Of a stretch of 15,202 nucleotides of DNA, positions 6,047 to 14,083 are shown in pieces. Each line of letters starts with the position of its first letter. Within the stretch, counting starts at the first letter, position 1. Made by a program: the position numbers and the translations under genes. Under the pieces are notes generated by a model. That model did not search any database. It saw only the letters and a program-made list of their open reading frames with translations, and was not told where the DNA came from. The stretch covers positions 1 through 15,202 of the forward strand of contig SKQZ01000151.1 of assembly GCA_007118765.1 (NCBI GenBank). Reading direction: 5' to 3'. Source of the stretch: Candidatus Hydrogenedentota bacterium. GTDB lineage: Bacteria; Hydrogenedentota; Hydrogenedentia; Hydrogenedentales; CAITNO01.

Positions 6047-7261
6047 TTATGGCGTTGCTTTGAAGACGATGTTGCGCTGGGATTGGGGTGCAACCTCCAC
6101 CAGAAATTCAAGCCTGCCATCGTCGCGGACGGTGTAGGGGTCGCTGGATTCGGTAACAGATCCCTCCCATGTCGAATGCGTGGGATGCCGATGTTCTGCC
6201 GTGGGCCGCAGGATGAGGCGGACTTCATGGGCTTCATCGAGCATATTGGACACCACCACTTCGTTATGGAGCAGTTGCTGTTGGCCCGGCTGGTGGAATG
6301 TTCCCGACTGCCGTTTCACGGTAATGCCGAACTCCGGCGCCAGTGCGATTTCCAGCAGGGCATCCGGCGGCGTATCGTCGAGGTTGCCGCTGGTGCGAAG
6401 TATGATGCCTTCCTCGCGACTTTGCAATACCCGCACCGTCCCTTTGGGCAGGGCAACGCCCAAGTCGTTCTCCGGCGTGTTGGGGATCTCCGCACACCAC
6501 CACACATTGTCGCCGTCCGTCTTGCCGTCGCGTGCGGCGGCGTGGGCGTGAGGCCCATATACGTGCGTACTATCTTCGTAGCGCAGAAAGGGGGTGATGG
6601 GAATGGGCGCGGTGTTCACCAACGGCAAATTGGTTGTGGCGTTTGCCGCCAGCATCTCCACCCGGCCAAGCGGCACCAAAGCCTCATCGCGAAAACCCGC
6701 GCCCAGTGGCGAATAATGGCCGTGCGTGTGCCTTGTTGCAGCGTGTTGATGAGACGGCACAGACGGCATGGAGCGTTGTGCCAGCACCACCTCCGCGTCA
6801 CGATACTGCTCCGTTGTGGTGTTTTGGATCGCAATGGCGCCCTGCAATGTGATGGTGCTCATGTCCGGCGCAAGAAAAACGCTGTACGCGCCGTTCCAAC
6901 TTAGCTGATGCACCAGATAATAGAGGGTAAACACATACGTGCCCGCTTCAGGCGCTTCGAGCCGCCAAACCGGTTTTATGGAACGACTGCTGTCGCTTGT
7001 CTCGCGATGGAGCGTTAACGACAGTATTTTGACGGTCGGCATGTCGCCGTGTTCACGCAACATGACCGACTCCTGACGCACGTGTAACGGCAAGGCGTCC
7101 AACGTTATTTCGTTTTCCCCCGCTTCCAACTCCAGTTCATGGGTACGCTCCACAACCGCCTCCACCACCATTATGTCCGGGATTACCAGCCGTGTGGGCT
7201 GCGCGTAGGCCACGCACGTGAATGCCAGCAGAAGCGCCGCAAACAATACATTGCTTTTCAT
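6047..7261 (-). CDS. Exported DUF4139-domain protein
   Basis: 404 aa. An uncharged hydrophobic N-terminus after K2 ends in AYA-Q (predicted cleavage after residue 20), so it is exported; there is no lipobox. The body matches the DUF4139 (mucoidy inhibitor A-like) pattern: a beta-rich N-terminal part, YYLVHQLSWNGAYSVFL around W122 and Y126, ITLQGAIAIQNTTTEQYRDAEVVLA (137-161), then a C-terminal part with LPKGTVRVLQ, LEIALAPEFGITVKRQ, HNEVVVSNMLDEAHEVRLI and a closing LEFLVEVAPQSQRNIVF. The biochemical role of this family is not established. A His-rich segment (H171, H173, H178, H180, H182) replaces the usual loop and might bind metal. GAGGAGG lies 7 nt before ATG 7261. It has a candidate promoter in the 165-bp gap after the permease gene. 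Confidence 0.8.
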   Translation of the reverse strand: MKSNVLFAALLLAFTCVAYAQPTRLVIPDIMVVEAVVERTHELELEAGENEITLDALPLHVRQESVMLREHGDMPTVKILSLTLHRETSDSSRSIKPVWRLEAPEAGTYVFTLYYLVHQLSWNGAYSVFLAPDMSTITLQGAIAIQNTTTEQYRDAEVVLAQRSMPSVPSHQHAATRHTHGHYSPLGAGFRDEALVPLGRVEMLAANATTNLPLVNTAPIPITPFLRYEDSTHVYGPHAHAAARDGKTDGDNVWWCAEIPNTPENDLGVALPKGTVRVLQSREEGIILRTSGNLDDTPPDALLEIALAPEFGITVKRQSGTFHQPGQQQLLHNEVVVSNMLDEAHEVRLILRPTAEHRHPTHSTWEGSVTESSDPYTVRDDGRLEFLVEVAPQSQRNIVFKATP

Positions 7262-7331
7262 TGTCCATCCTCCTCAGCGAAGACGCCGGTTGTTTGATCG
7301 CCACGAAATTGCCGCCAGTTTATACACCTAT

Positions 7332-7337
7332 AGTATA
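7332..7337 (-). promoter_or_regulatory. Candidate -10 box for the DUF4139 gene
   Basis: TATACT on the minus strand within an AT-rich stretch (ATATACTATAGG), about 70 nt before the start codon. No recognisable -35 box lies upstream; an A8 run (minus strand) fills most of the spacer and may act as an UP-like or curved element. Confidence 0.35.
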
Positions 7338-7388
7338 TCACGTGTTTTTTTTGCCCGGTCTGACCGAACGGCGCCGGATGATTTGTCA

Positions 7389-7412
7389 CGCCCCTTTGCA
7401 GTGAGCGGGGCG
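7389..7412 (-). terminator. Weak stem-loop after the permease gene
   Basis: CGCCCC/GGGGCG, 6 bp with a 12-nt loop, starts 14 nt after the permease stop codon. There is no T-run after it on the minus strand, so it may only stabilise the 3' end or act with Rho. Confidence 0.3.
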
Positions 7413-7426
7413 GGAGAGGCCCGGTA

Positions 7427-10400
7427 CTATTCTGTTCGCAACGCCGCAAGGGGCATGGTGTTTAAGTAAAGACGGGTGGCGATAAGTACGGTGGCAAGAT
7501 AGGCGGCGATGACCGCGCAACAAATGATGGCGAGGGCGGTCAGGTTGGCGGCGGCGTGGGCTTGCAGCATGAGCGGGATGACGGCAAGTGCTGCGGCGCC
7601 AATGCCGAACAGGATGCCCGCCACCACAAGGAGCGCATTTTCCGCGAGGGCCATGCGTCGCACCACATGCGGGGGATAGCCCAGGGCGATAAGCAGCGCA
7701 CATTCGGCGCGTCGTTCGGCCATGTTGCGCAGCACGATGACCGCGGCGCCGCCTGCGCCGAGCATCATGCCAATCCCGCCCAGCACGAGAAAGAGGGTGA
7801 GATAGGCGCGTTCGACGGCATAAAACGCCCGGAGCCGCGCTTCCGACGTGGTGGCTTCCATCCCGCGCCGACCGTGCTCTTCGTTGAGCTGTGCGGCGGT
7901 TTCGTCGGGCGTCGCCGCATCCACCAGAAAGGCGCGATACCCCGCTTCATAGGGGAACATCCGCGTGAAATGCGCTTCCGATATGAGCAGCGCCCCTTGA
8001 AACACCGACAGGCGCATGGGCAGCCGTCCCACCGTGCGCACTTGGAAGACCTCGCCTGTGTCGCCGATGTACTCGAACTGGTCGCCGCGCTCCGGGTCCG
8101 TCGTCGCCTGCAATCCCCAGAGCGCCGTGTCGGTATCGCCCACCAGGGCGGGTATCACGTCGTCGTCCAAGGACAGGGAAAGCAACTCCCATAACGAGGC
8201 GGCCTCATTTTCCCGTGCGAAGGCGTTTCGCGCGATGAGCCGTTCCGGCGCCACGCCATACAACCGAGGTTGTCGTGCGCGATTCAGGTTGAGGCAGCCT
8301 GCGTCGTCGCCATCCCATACCCGCATGGCCACCATGTCGTCCCATGAAAGGCCGAGCGGCGCTGTTTCATCGCCGCGCACCCCGCTTTGCGTGGTTGCAA
8401 ACACGCTGAAGCCGCCCGTGCCCGACGCCGGGTCCTGCGGGTCAAAGGTCATGGCGGCCTGCATGGCGAACACGGACACGACCATGAACAGGCCGCATCC
8501 GGTAACGATTGCAATGCCCACGCTGCGGCTTCGCCTGCGTGCCAGTTGGGTCAGGACAAGCCGCCACAAACGGGGCGGCGCCACGGTGGTTTCACGCCGG
8601 ATTATGCCGCCCAATACGGTGGCGTAGGCGGCACACAACATGGTGAGGGCGGCTGCGCCCGAAACAAAAAACCACGGCGCCGGATTGTCCCGGCTGACAA
8701 ACACTGCCTGCACCACGGCAAACCCCACCACCAGCATCATGACCATGCAGAGGATGCGCCCGGGCCATCCCCCGCCCGCGCCCACGGCCATGCCGGAGGT
8801 AAAGTCGCGTTGCAGCAGTTCCCGTGCGGGGCGTCGTCCGGCGCGTATGGCGCACACCAGTATCGTAATGAACACGCACAGGGCCGCGATAACGGCGGCC
8901 TGCACCAGCGTTGTGGCGGCGACATAAAAACGGATGGGCGTGCCTGCCACGGCGTCCGGCCAGAACCGCGTGAGCCCGTATAACAGCAGCCGTGCATACC
9001 CCACGCCGCCCGGTACGCCCGCCGTCACCCCGGCGATGATCACCGGCAGCGATTCCAGCGCGAGCCATGCCCGCACCCGGCGCGGGGTCCAGCCCACGGC
9101 CAGGAGCGTGCCCATCTCCCCTGCGCGCATTTGCAGGCCATGTGCGTAGAGCAGCGCCAGCACCGTCAGCGCGGCAGCAATAAGAAACATGCTCATGCCC
9201 ATGAACAACGGCCCGAAATCCATGGCCTGTTCCACGGCGCGCAGCGCGTTTTCCCGTGCCGGTTGGAACGCGAGGCCAATGGCGGCGGGGTCCAGGTGCT
9301 CCCGCATCAATGAGGTCGCGTCTTCTTTGCCCGTGTCTTCAAATCGAATGGCCATTACCGTGCCAAAGCGCGTGCCCCACCAGTCGCGGCCCGTTTCAAA
9401 ATCGGCGATCAACTTGGGCGTTTGCCGGTATTCGTTCCAGTACGCTTCATTCGCTTCGTCTTGCAGTTTTTCCTCGTCAAGGGGCAGCCCGATGTCCCAG
9501 TCGCGGCAGGTGTCCACATCGCTGAGTCCGGGAAAACTCAGCGCCAGATCCTGTTCCAGTTGCAGCGCGTCCATGGACAGGACGGCATGTACCGGGGCCT
9601 GTGTACTGCGTTCCTGAAACTCTCCCGACGGCAGCGGTTCGTTCCACGTGATGGTCAGCGTATCGCCCGTTGCAATATCCAGCGCGTTTGCCAGCCATTC
9701 ATTCACGGCTACCGCGTCCGGCGGCATATCTGCGGGGCCCGCGCCCGCGGTGACAAAAGAATAGGGCGTACTCTTGCCGTGTGCGGCGATGCTGTTCACC
9801 AGGTACTTGAGCAGCGGCCGGGCTTCTCCCATGTCCTGCGCCGCCGCGACCACGACATCTTCAATAAACAGGCGGTCTGATTCCAACTGGGTCACGCCGG
9901 CGGCATGTTCGCGAAAGCGATAGCCCACATGCGCGGGTTGCCACGCCCGGCGCAAGGCCGCATGCAGCTGTGCGCCGTCCAGTGTTTTTGGTGCGAGCAG
10001 CATGTTCGCCTTGTCACTCATGTCGAGCAGCCGGGCAAGCCAGTGACGGTCCACAAAGATATTGGCGGGCATGGCCTGATCGGTGACCATTGAAAAGCGC
10101 CCCCATTGCGCTTCGCTTAACACCCGCGCCACACGCAACCTTGCCACGGCGGTGTCGTCGCCCCCCTGTGCAAGCGGCGCCTCGGCGGGCATCGGCGCGG
10201 GACGCATCAACCGCAGGCGGATGTCGTCTCCCACGGCCACTCCCAGCGTACGGGCCGCCGCCTCGTTGACAAAGGCCTCCTGCGGCTTGGGCGATGCGCC
10301 GTCGTCCGGTTCCGGAGCGAGCGCCCAAAAGGCGCTGTCCACCCCATATACATGGGCGCGATTAAGCCGACGTCCCGCCCCGGTGTGGTCGCGGGCGGGC

Positions 10401-10693
10401 TCCGCCATGCCGCGCACCGCAAACACGGCGGCCGGCGTGTCTTCCGTCGTTTCAAGTTCCGCCGTCACCGCTGTCATCAGCGCCACGTCAAAATATCGGT
10501 GTCCCCAGTCCAGGGCATGGCCCACCCCGCCCAACCGCGCCTCGGCGATCCAGCGCAGGGTCTGCTGCACCGAGTCGCCCACGGCCAACGCTCCGGTCAC
10601 GGTGGCGCAGGCAATGATGGTGCCCGCAAGCAGGCCCAAATACAGCCGCTTGTGATAGCGTATGCCCTGTGTCAGCAGTTTCAGGAGCGTCAT
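7427..10693 (-). CDS. FtsX-like ABC transporter permease, 10-TM type
   Basis: 1088 aa, large for the family. One membrane helix near the N-terminus (LYLGLLAGTIIACATVTGAL), then a periplasmic domain of about 450 residues, then a helix block: FLIAAALTVLALLYAHG, LPVIIAGVTAGVPGGVGYA, AAVIAALCVFITILVCAI, ILCMVMMLVVGFAVVQAVF, WFFVSGAAALTMLCAAYA and IAIVTGCGLFMVVSVFAM. A second external domain follows and then three final helices (TLFLVLGGIGMMLGAGGAAV, ALLVVAGILFGIGAAALAVI, ALAIICCAVIAAYLATVLIA). That is ten helices with two FtsX modules, as in single-chain permeases of the MacB/LolCE superfamily. It would work as a homodimer or monomer with the ATPase encoded 3 bp upstream. The cargo is unknown; lipids, lipoproteins or peptides are the usual possibilities. 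ATG at 10693 follows CAGGA by about 8 nt, embedded in the ATPase 3' end. Confidence 0.88.
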   Translation of the reverse strand: MTLLKLLTQGIRYHKRLYLGLLAGTIIACATVTGALAVGDSVQQTLRWIAEARLGGVGHALDWGHRYFDVALMTAVTAELETTEDTPAAVFAVRGMAEPARDHTGAGRRLNRAHVYGVDSAFWALAPEPDDGASPKPQEAFVNEAAARTLGVAVGDDIRLRLMRPAPMPAEAPLAQGGDDTAVARLRVARVLSEAQWGRFSMVTDQAMPANIFVDRHWLARLLDMSDKANMLLAPKTLDGAQLHAALRRAWQPAHVGYRFREHAAGVTQLESDRLFIEDVVVAAAQDMGEARPLLKYLVNSIAAHGKSTPYSFVTAGAGPADMPPDAVAVNEWLANALDIATGDTLTITWNEPLPSGEFQERSTQAPVHAVLSMDALQLEQDLALSFPGLSDVDTCRDWDIGLPLDEEKLQDEANEAYWNEYRQTPKLIADFETGRDWWGTRFGTVMAIRFEDTGKEDATSLMREHLDPAAIGLAFQPARENALRAVEQAMDFGPLFMGMSMFLIAAALTVLALLYAHGLQMRAGEMGTLLAVGWTPRRVRAWLALESLPVIIAGVTAGVPGGVGYARLLLYGLTRFWPDAVAGTPIRFYVAATTLVQAAVIAALCVFITILVCAIRAGRRPARELLQRDFTSGMAVGAGGGWPGRILCMVMMLVVGFAVVQAVFVSRDNPAPWFFVSGAAALTMLCAAYATVLGGIIRRETTVAPPRLWRLVLTQLARRRSRSVGIAIVTGCGLFMVVSVFAMQAAMTFDPQDPASGTGGFSVFATTQSGVRGDETAPLGLSWDDMVAMRVWDGDDAGCLNLNRARQPRLYGVAPERLIARNAFARENEAASLWELLSLSLDDDVIPALVGDTDTALWGLQATTDPERGDQFEYIGDTGEVFQVRTVGRLPMRLSVFQGALLISEAHFTRMFPYEAGYRAFLVDAATPDETAAQLNEEHGRRGMEATTSEARLRAFYAVERAYLTLFLVLGGIGMMLGAGGAAVIVLRNMAERRAECALLIALGYPPHVVRRMALAENALLVVAGILFGIGAAALAVIPLMLQAHAAANLTALAIICCAVIAAYLATVLIATRLYLNTMPLAALRTE

Positions 10694-10696
10694 GGC

Positions 10697-11383
10697 TTAG
10701 TCCTGTCGTTCCAAGCGCCCGCCGTGCAACGCGTATATGGGCGCGAACCGTTCTGCGAGTTCCCGTGCGTGCGTGACAATCACAATGGCCATGGCGCGTT
10801 CCCGCTGCACTTCCGCCAACAGGTCGGCCAGTTCCGTGGCCGCCTCTTCGTTGAGTGCGCCCGTTGGTTCGTCCGCCAACAGCACCGCCGGCTCATTGAT
10901 GAGCGCCCGGGCCACCGCGACCCGTTGCCGTTCCCCGCCGGACAATGCCCCCGGACGATGGTGTGCGCGTTCGCCCAGCCCCACCCGCTCCAGCAATGCC
11001 AGCGCCCGTTCCTGCGCCGTGTCGCGCTTCTCATGCACCATGGCCGGAATGACCACATTTTCAATGGCGGTACACTGGGGCAGCAGATGATGCAATTGGA
11101 ACACAAAGCCCAGTTCCTGATTGCGCACACGCGCCAGCTCCGCCGTATCCATGTCGCTCGTGTCCGTGCCGCGAATACGCGCTGTTCCTGCTTCCGGCGC
11201 ATCCAAGGTGCCCATCACATTCAGCAGCGTGCTCTTGCCGCACCCGGACGGGCCCCAAATGGCCGCGCACTCGCCTGCGTTCAAGGTAAAATCAATGCCG
11301 CGCAACACACGCAAGGGTTGCGGTGACGCGGGGTATTCTTTTACAACCCCGGACAGTTGAAGAAGCGGGGCCTTGTCGTTCAT
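10697..11383 (-). CDS. ABC transporter ATP-binding protein, LolD/MacB-like
   Basis: 228 aa, normal length for a stand-alone LolD-type ATPase. Walker A is GPSGCGKST (44-52), Q-loop Q96 (FVFQLHHLLP, the form typical of LolD/MacB), signature LSGGERQ (147-153), Walker B VLLADEPTGAL with D171 and E172, and H-loop H205. All catalytic residues are intact. It powers the permease encoded 3 bp downstream. ATG at 11383 has GGGAG 8 nt upstream. No membrane-fusion protein or outer-membrane factor gene is next to it; the exported DUF4139 gene is the nearest envelope gene. Confidence 0.92.
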   Translation of the reverse strand: MNDKAPLLQLSGVVKEYPASPQPLRVLRGIDFTLNAGECAAIWGPSGCGKSTLLNVMGTLDAPEAGTARIRGTDTSDMDTAELARVRNQELGFVFQLHHLLPQCTAIENVVIPAMVHEKRDTAQERALALLERVGLGERAHHRPGALSGGERQRVAVARALINEPAVLLADEPTGALNEEAATELADLLAEVQRERAMAIVIVTHARELAERFAPIYALHGGRLERQD

Positions 11384-11462
11384 GGGTCATGCTCCCGTAT
11401 CCGGCGGCGTCCGGCTATCCGTCCGCCGCGCAAGCGGTTTGTGTTCAAAGAATCAACGCCTG

Positions 11463-11489
11463 TTATTATGACGGATGTAGACGTCCCAA
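11463..11489 (-). promoter_or_regulatory. Weak candidate promoter for the ABC operon
   Basis: Minus strand TTGGGA (11489-11484) and TAATAA (11468-11463) with a 15-nt spacer, shorter than ideal. It lies about 80 nt before the ATPase start codon. It is the best pair I see in this direction. Confidence 0.25.
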
Positions 11490-11718
11490 TTCATCCCGTC
11501 GGTTACGGGCTATGAATACAACCATTTTTTCGTCACGGGGTCACATTGTAAACCATACCGGCGCACTCGTCGTTTGCATGGCCAACACAACGATATGGTG
11601 TCAATAACAAGCGTTGCAGCAGGGTTGCGCGCACAACGGCGCAGAGAAACATTTACGGGCAATGTACTGGTTTTACGAGGTATTGAGACCAATTTTTCGG
11701 GTATGCGTATAAAAAAAG

Positions 11719-11747
11719 TTGCGATTTTGGCGGATATCGGGTAAACT
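11719..11747 (+). promoter_or_regulatory. Promoter of the response-regulator gene
   Basis: TTGCGA (11719-11724), a spacer of exactly 17 nt, and TAAACT (11742-11747). An A7 run sits just upstream of the -35. Transcription would start near 11754, leaving a leader of about 60 nt. Confidence 0.65.
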
Positions 11748-11812
11748 AATGTGGGAAGCGTGGCCAACGGCACACTTGCGACACCATGTGTCTGACATAG
11801 GGATATAGTATC

Positions 11813-12742
11813 GTGGCATCTACAATAAAAATAGCGGTGGTGGACGATTGCAAAGATGAAGCGACCGTGTTATGTGATGGGCTGAAATTATTCGGCTATG
11901 ACGCCGTTGCGGCCTATTCCGGGGAAGAGGCGTTGCGTTTGGCAGAGACGGAAGACATTGATCTGATGCTGCTGGACGTGGGCTTGCCGGATATTAACGG
12001 GTATGAAGTGTGTCGCCGCCTAAAAGCCGATCCGTCAACGAGCGATATTCCGGTGATTTTTGTGACCGCCCGCGGTTCTTCCGGCGACGTGGCCCATGGG
12101 TACGATTTGGGCGCGGTTGACTATATTGCGAAACCCTATAACATCCCCATCGTCATTATTCATGTGGATGCGGCGATGCGTACGCGCCAAAACACCCCGG
12201 ATATCGTGGCGGGACCTTTTTTATTGACCGACCCCGTGTATACCGACCAGTTGACGGGCCTGCGCAATCGGCGGTTTCTGTATGAGCGGTTGCAGGAAGA
12301 GGCTGAAAAAGCGCATCGCTACCAATATCCCATGTCGTGCATGATGCTTGAATTGGAGGAGGATGGTGCGGGCGCTTCGGCATCCGGCCCGGCGTGTTTT
12401 GAGGATATGCTGGTGGAAGTGGCCATGGCCTTGCGGAACAGTTCACGCGCTTTCGATATCCTTGCCCGCTACGACGACATGCAGTTTGCGGCCGTGCTGC
12501 CCCACATCCAATTGGCAGACGCCATTGCGTACGCCAACAAGATTCGCCGGGAAGTGAACGATACCATTGCCGGGGAAGACATGGTTGATGCCCGCGCGGA
12601 CTTGTCTTTTGGCATTGTGACAAGCAACAATGGCTCGCGTCCCTTCGATGCGGACGAGCTGCTTGGCGAGGCCATGCGCAACCTGTTCCGGGCCAAGGGC
12701 GGCGCGGCCGACCGCATCAGTGCACACGCCCTGCAATCGTAA
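11813..12742 (+). CDS. Response regulator with degenerate GGDEF domain
   Basis: 309 aa. The receiver domain (about 5-122) is complete: D11/D12, phospho-acceptor D55 (LLDVGLPD), T85 and K107 (AKPY). A GGDEF-family domain follows (about 143-305), starting with the typical TDQLTGLRNRRFL. Its signature is DDMQF (221-225) instead of GGDEF, in the context ARYDDMQFAAVLP, and the metal-binding Asp of the first strand is Glu (LELEED). It should therefore be unable to make c-di-GMP. The inhibitory-site motif RxxD (R212-D215), at the proper five-residue spacing, is kept, so it may bind c-di-GMP as an effector. GTG at 11813 follows AGGG by 10 nt. No kinase gene is adjacent. The TAA stop overlaps the first bases of the 181-bp repeat element. 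Confidence 0.9.
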   Translation: MASTIKIAVVDDCKDEATVLCDGLKLFGYDAVAAYSGEEALRLAETEDIDLMLLDVGLPDINGYEVCRRLKADPSTSDIPVIFVTARGSSGDVAHGYDLGAVDYIAKPYNIPIVIIHVDAAMRTRQNTPDIVAGPFLLTDPVYTDQLTGLRNRRFLYERLQEEAEKAHRYQYPMSCMMLELEEDGAGASASGPACFEDMLVEVAMALRNSSRAFDILARYDDMQFAAVLPHIQLADAIAYANKIRREVNDTIAGEDMVDARADLSFGIVTSNNGSRPFDADELLGEAMRNLFRAKGGAADRISAHALQS

Positions 12743-12920
12743 CCCGGATATTTCACGGGGTTTTGTCGTGAGCCTGCGAAGGTTGCGTCAGGTCAAGTGC
12801 TTTGTGCAGGTCGCTGGCTGACAGCGTGTTAAGACACGTCGAAGTCGGCGGGCAAGCAAAGTGCTTGAGATGGCGTAAGATGCGCAGGCGCAACAGAAAG
12901 CCGGTGAAATATCCGGGTTA
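12740..12920 (+). mobile_element. 181-bp inverted-repeat element, MITE-like, starting at a stop codon
   Basis: The left end TAACCCGGATATTTCAC and the right end GTGAAATATCCGGGTTA are perfect 17-bp inverted repeats. Symmetry continues inward imperfectly: GCCTGCG (12772-12778) pairs with CGCAGGC (12883-12889), and TCAAGTGCTTTG (12793-12804) with its partner near 12856-12867. The whole element can fold as one long hairpin. It encodes nothing. Terminal TA on both sides could be a TA target duplication, which would fit a non-autonomous transposon; no transposase is in the window. A second, solo left arm is at 385-454. In both places the arm starts at the T of the upstream gene's stop codon and points the same way, which equally suggests a 3'-end RNA structure. 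Confidence 0.75.
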
Positions 12921-12967
12921 GCCTGCACCCTTTTCCACGTCCCGGTCTTTTTCATATTTTTCCCGTG

Positions 12968-12997
12968 TTGACCTGCGGTTCTTTTTTTTGCTACACT
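12968..12997 (+). promoter_or_regulatory. Promoter of the TetR/radical SAM operon
   Basis: TTGACC (12968-12973) and TACACT (12992-12997) with an 18-nt spacer containing a T8 run. The predicted start near 13004 lies within the palindromic operator. Confidence 0.65.
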
Positions 12998-13001
12998 ACT
13001 G

Positions 13002-13015
13002 ACTGACCGGTCAGT
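13002..13015. promoter_or_regulatory. Perfect palindromic TetR-type operator
   Basis: ACTGACCGGTCAGT is a perfect 14-bp palindrome with the GACCGGTC-type core seen in many TetR-family operators. It begins 5 bp after the -10 box, over the transcription start, and 23 bp before the TetR start codon. Binding here would block transcription, so autorepression is the natural reading. Confidence 0.75.
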
Positions 13016-13037
13016 TTTGTAATAAGGAGCCACGACC

Positions 13038-14042
13038 ATGAGTACTGATAAGACGCGCCACATTCAATCCGGCGGACGGCGGATTGCGTTTTACGCCGAG
13101 CTGGGCCGCTATTTCACGCCGGACGGTCAGTTGAAGCAGGCCGCATTTCGGGGGTTTCTGCGCGACGCCCTGCAGGCGCGGTTACGGGACGGCACCGGCG
13201 AAGAGGCCGTTGGGCACTGGTTGTCCACGCATATTGAGGACGTGTTGGCCTATCTTGAGGAGCGGGGCCTTGAAAAGGCGGCGTTGGAGCTGTTGGAAAC
13301 CGCCTTGGTTGAATCGGCGTCTCTGGGCATTGGCAGCGTGACCCTGTCGCCGGAACGCTTGCGGCGCACCCTGGCCGGGGGCCGCACCCCGACGAACGGT
13401 GACGATGCCGCCCGGCGCAAACGAGCCCGGGGCGCCAAACGTCAAAAGATTTTCGATGCGGCGCTATGCGTGTTTTCCGAGCGCGGCTTTCACCATGCCA
13501 CCATGGACGATATTGCACAGGCGTCGGGGGTGGCGAAAGGCACGTTATACCGCCATTTCCGAAGCAAGGACGATCTGCTGGAACAATTGTTGCGCGCCAC
13601 GAGTAGCGCGCTGGTGACGCGTTTTGCCGAGGCTTTCGGCGACGACAGTGATATTTTGGAGCAGATTGAAACGTTTATTCGCTCCTGGCTGGCCTTTATC
13701 GAAGAAAACCACGTGCTGTACCGACTGATACAGGTGGAAGGCTTGAGCGCCCCCGCGGGCCGCAAGACGACCATCTACGAATATCTTTTGGACGATTTCC
13801 CGCTGGTAAAAGAACGGTTTGCGGCCTTGAACAAGACGCACGCCCTCAAAACGCCCAACTTTCATACCGTTGCGTATGGCGTGTTGGGCTTTATAGACGG
13901 CGTGACACGCAAGTGGTTCCGTGCGGGACGGAATTATCCGCTGCAAGACGAACTGCCGGTCATTCTGGAAGTGTTGTTTCACGGTTTTGTCCGGGACCCG
14001 GCGCAATCGCGGCGTTTCTACGAGCCGCCGGAACCGGAATAA
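13038..14042 (+). CDS. TetR-family regulator with a ~125-residue N-terminal extension
   Basis: 334 aa; ordinary TetR proteins are about 190-230 aa with the HTH at the very N-terminus. Here the HTH (KRQKIFDAALCVFSERGFHH, then TMDDIAQASGVAKGTLYRHF and KDDLLEQLL) lies at about 133-185, followed by a normal all-helical ligand domain (186-325). The first ~113 residues form an unrecognised, mainly helical domain (RRIAFYAELGRYFTPDG, QAAFRGFLRDALQARL, GHWLSTHIEDVLAYLEERG, LEKAALELLETALVESASL), joined by a basic linker (RRKRARGAKR, 126-135). The start is well supported: AAGGAG lies 8 nt before ATG 13038, with promoter and operator directly upstream, so the extension is not a mis-called start. The next gene, a radical SAM enzyme, begins 41 bp after its stop and is the probable target. 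The ligand is unknown. Confidence 0.88.
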   Translation: MSTDKTRHIQSGGRRIAFYAELGRYFTPDGQLKQAAFRGFLRDALQARLRDGTGEEAVGHWLSTHIEDVLAYLEERGLEKAALELLETALVESASLGIGSVTLSPERLRRTLAGGRTPTNGDDAARRKRARGAKRQKIFDAALCVFSERGFHHATMDDIAQASGVAKGTLYRHFRSKDDLLEQLLRATSSALVTRFAEAFGDDSDILEQIETFIRSWLAFIEENHVLYRLIQVEGLSAPAGRKTTIYEYLLDDFPLVKERFAALNKTHALKTPNFHTVAYGVLGFIDGVTRKWFRAGRNYPLQDELPVILEVLFHGFVRDPAQSRRFYEPPEPE

Positions 14043-14083
14043 TCGCAACCCATCAACCAACACACGACTCGAAGGAACGAATC

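Larger units (their letters stand above)
11384..11812. other. Divergent intergenic region
   Basis: 429 bp between the minus-strand ABC operon and the plus-strand response regulator. It holds promoters for both directions and a small perfect stem-loop CCCGT-CGGTT-ACGGG (11495-11509). A GC-rich inverted repeat CGGCGG/CCGCCG (11402-11428) falls in the ABC leader. An 87-codon minus-strand frame at 11510-11773 has no domain and would overlap the response-regulator promoter; I do not call it. Confidence 0.7.

Noticed and set aside
7343..7374. T8 run next to the CCGGTCTGACCG hairpin
   Set aside because: Resembles a terminator, but the T-run precedes the stem on the plus strand and is an A-run after it on the minus strand, so it ends transcription in neither direction.
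11510..11773. 87-codon minus-strand frame in the divergent region
   Set aside because: Overlaps the strong plus-strand promoter, no Shine-Dalgarno and no recognisable domain.
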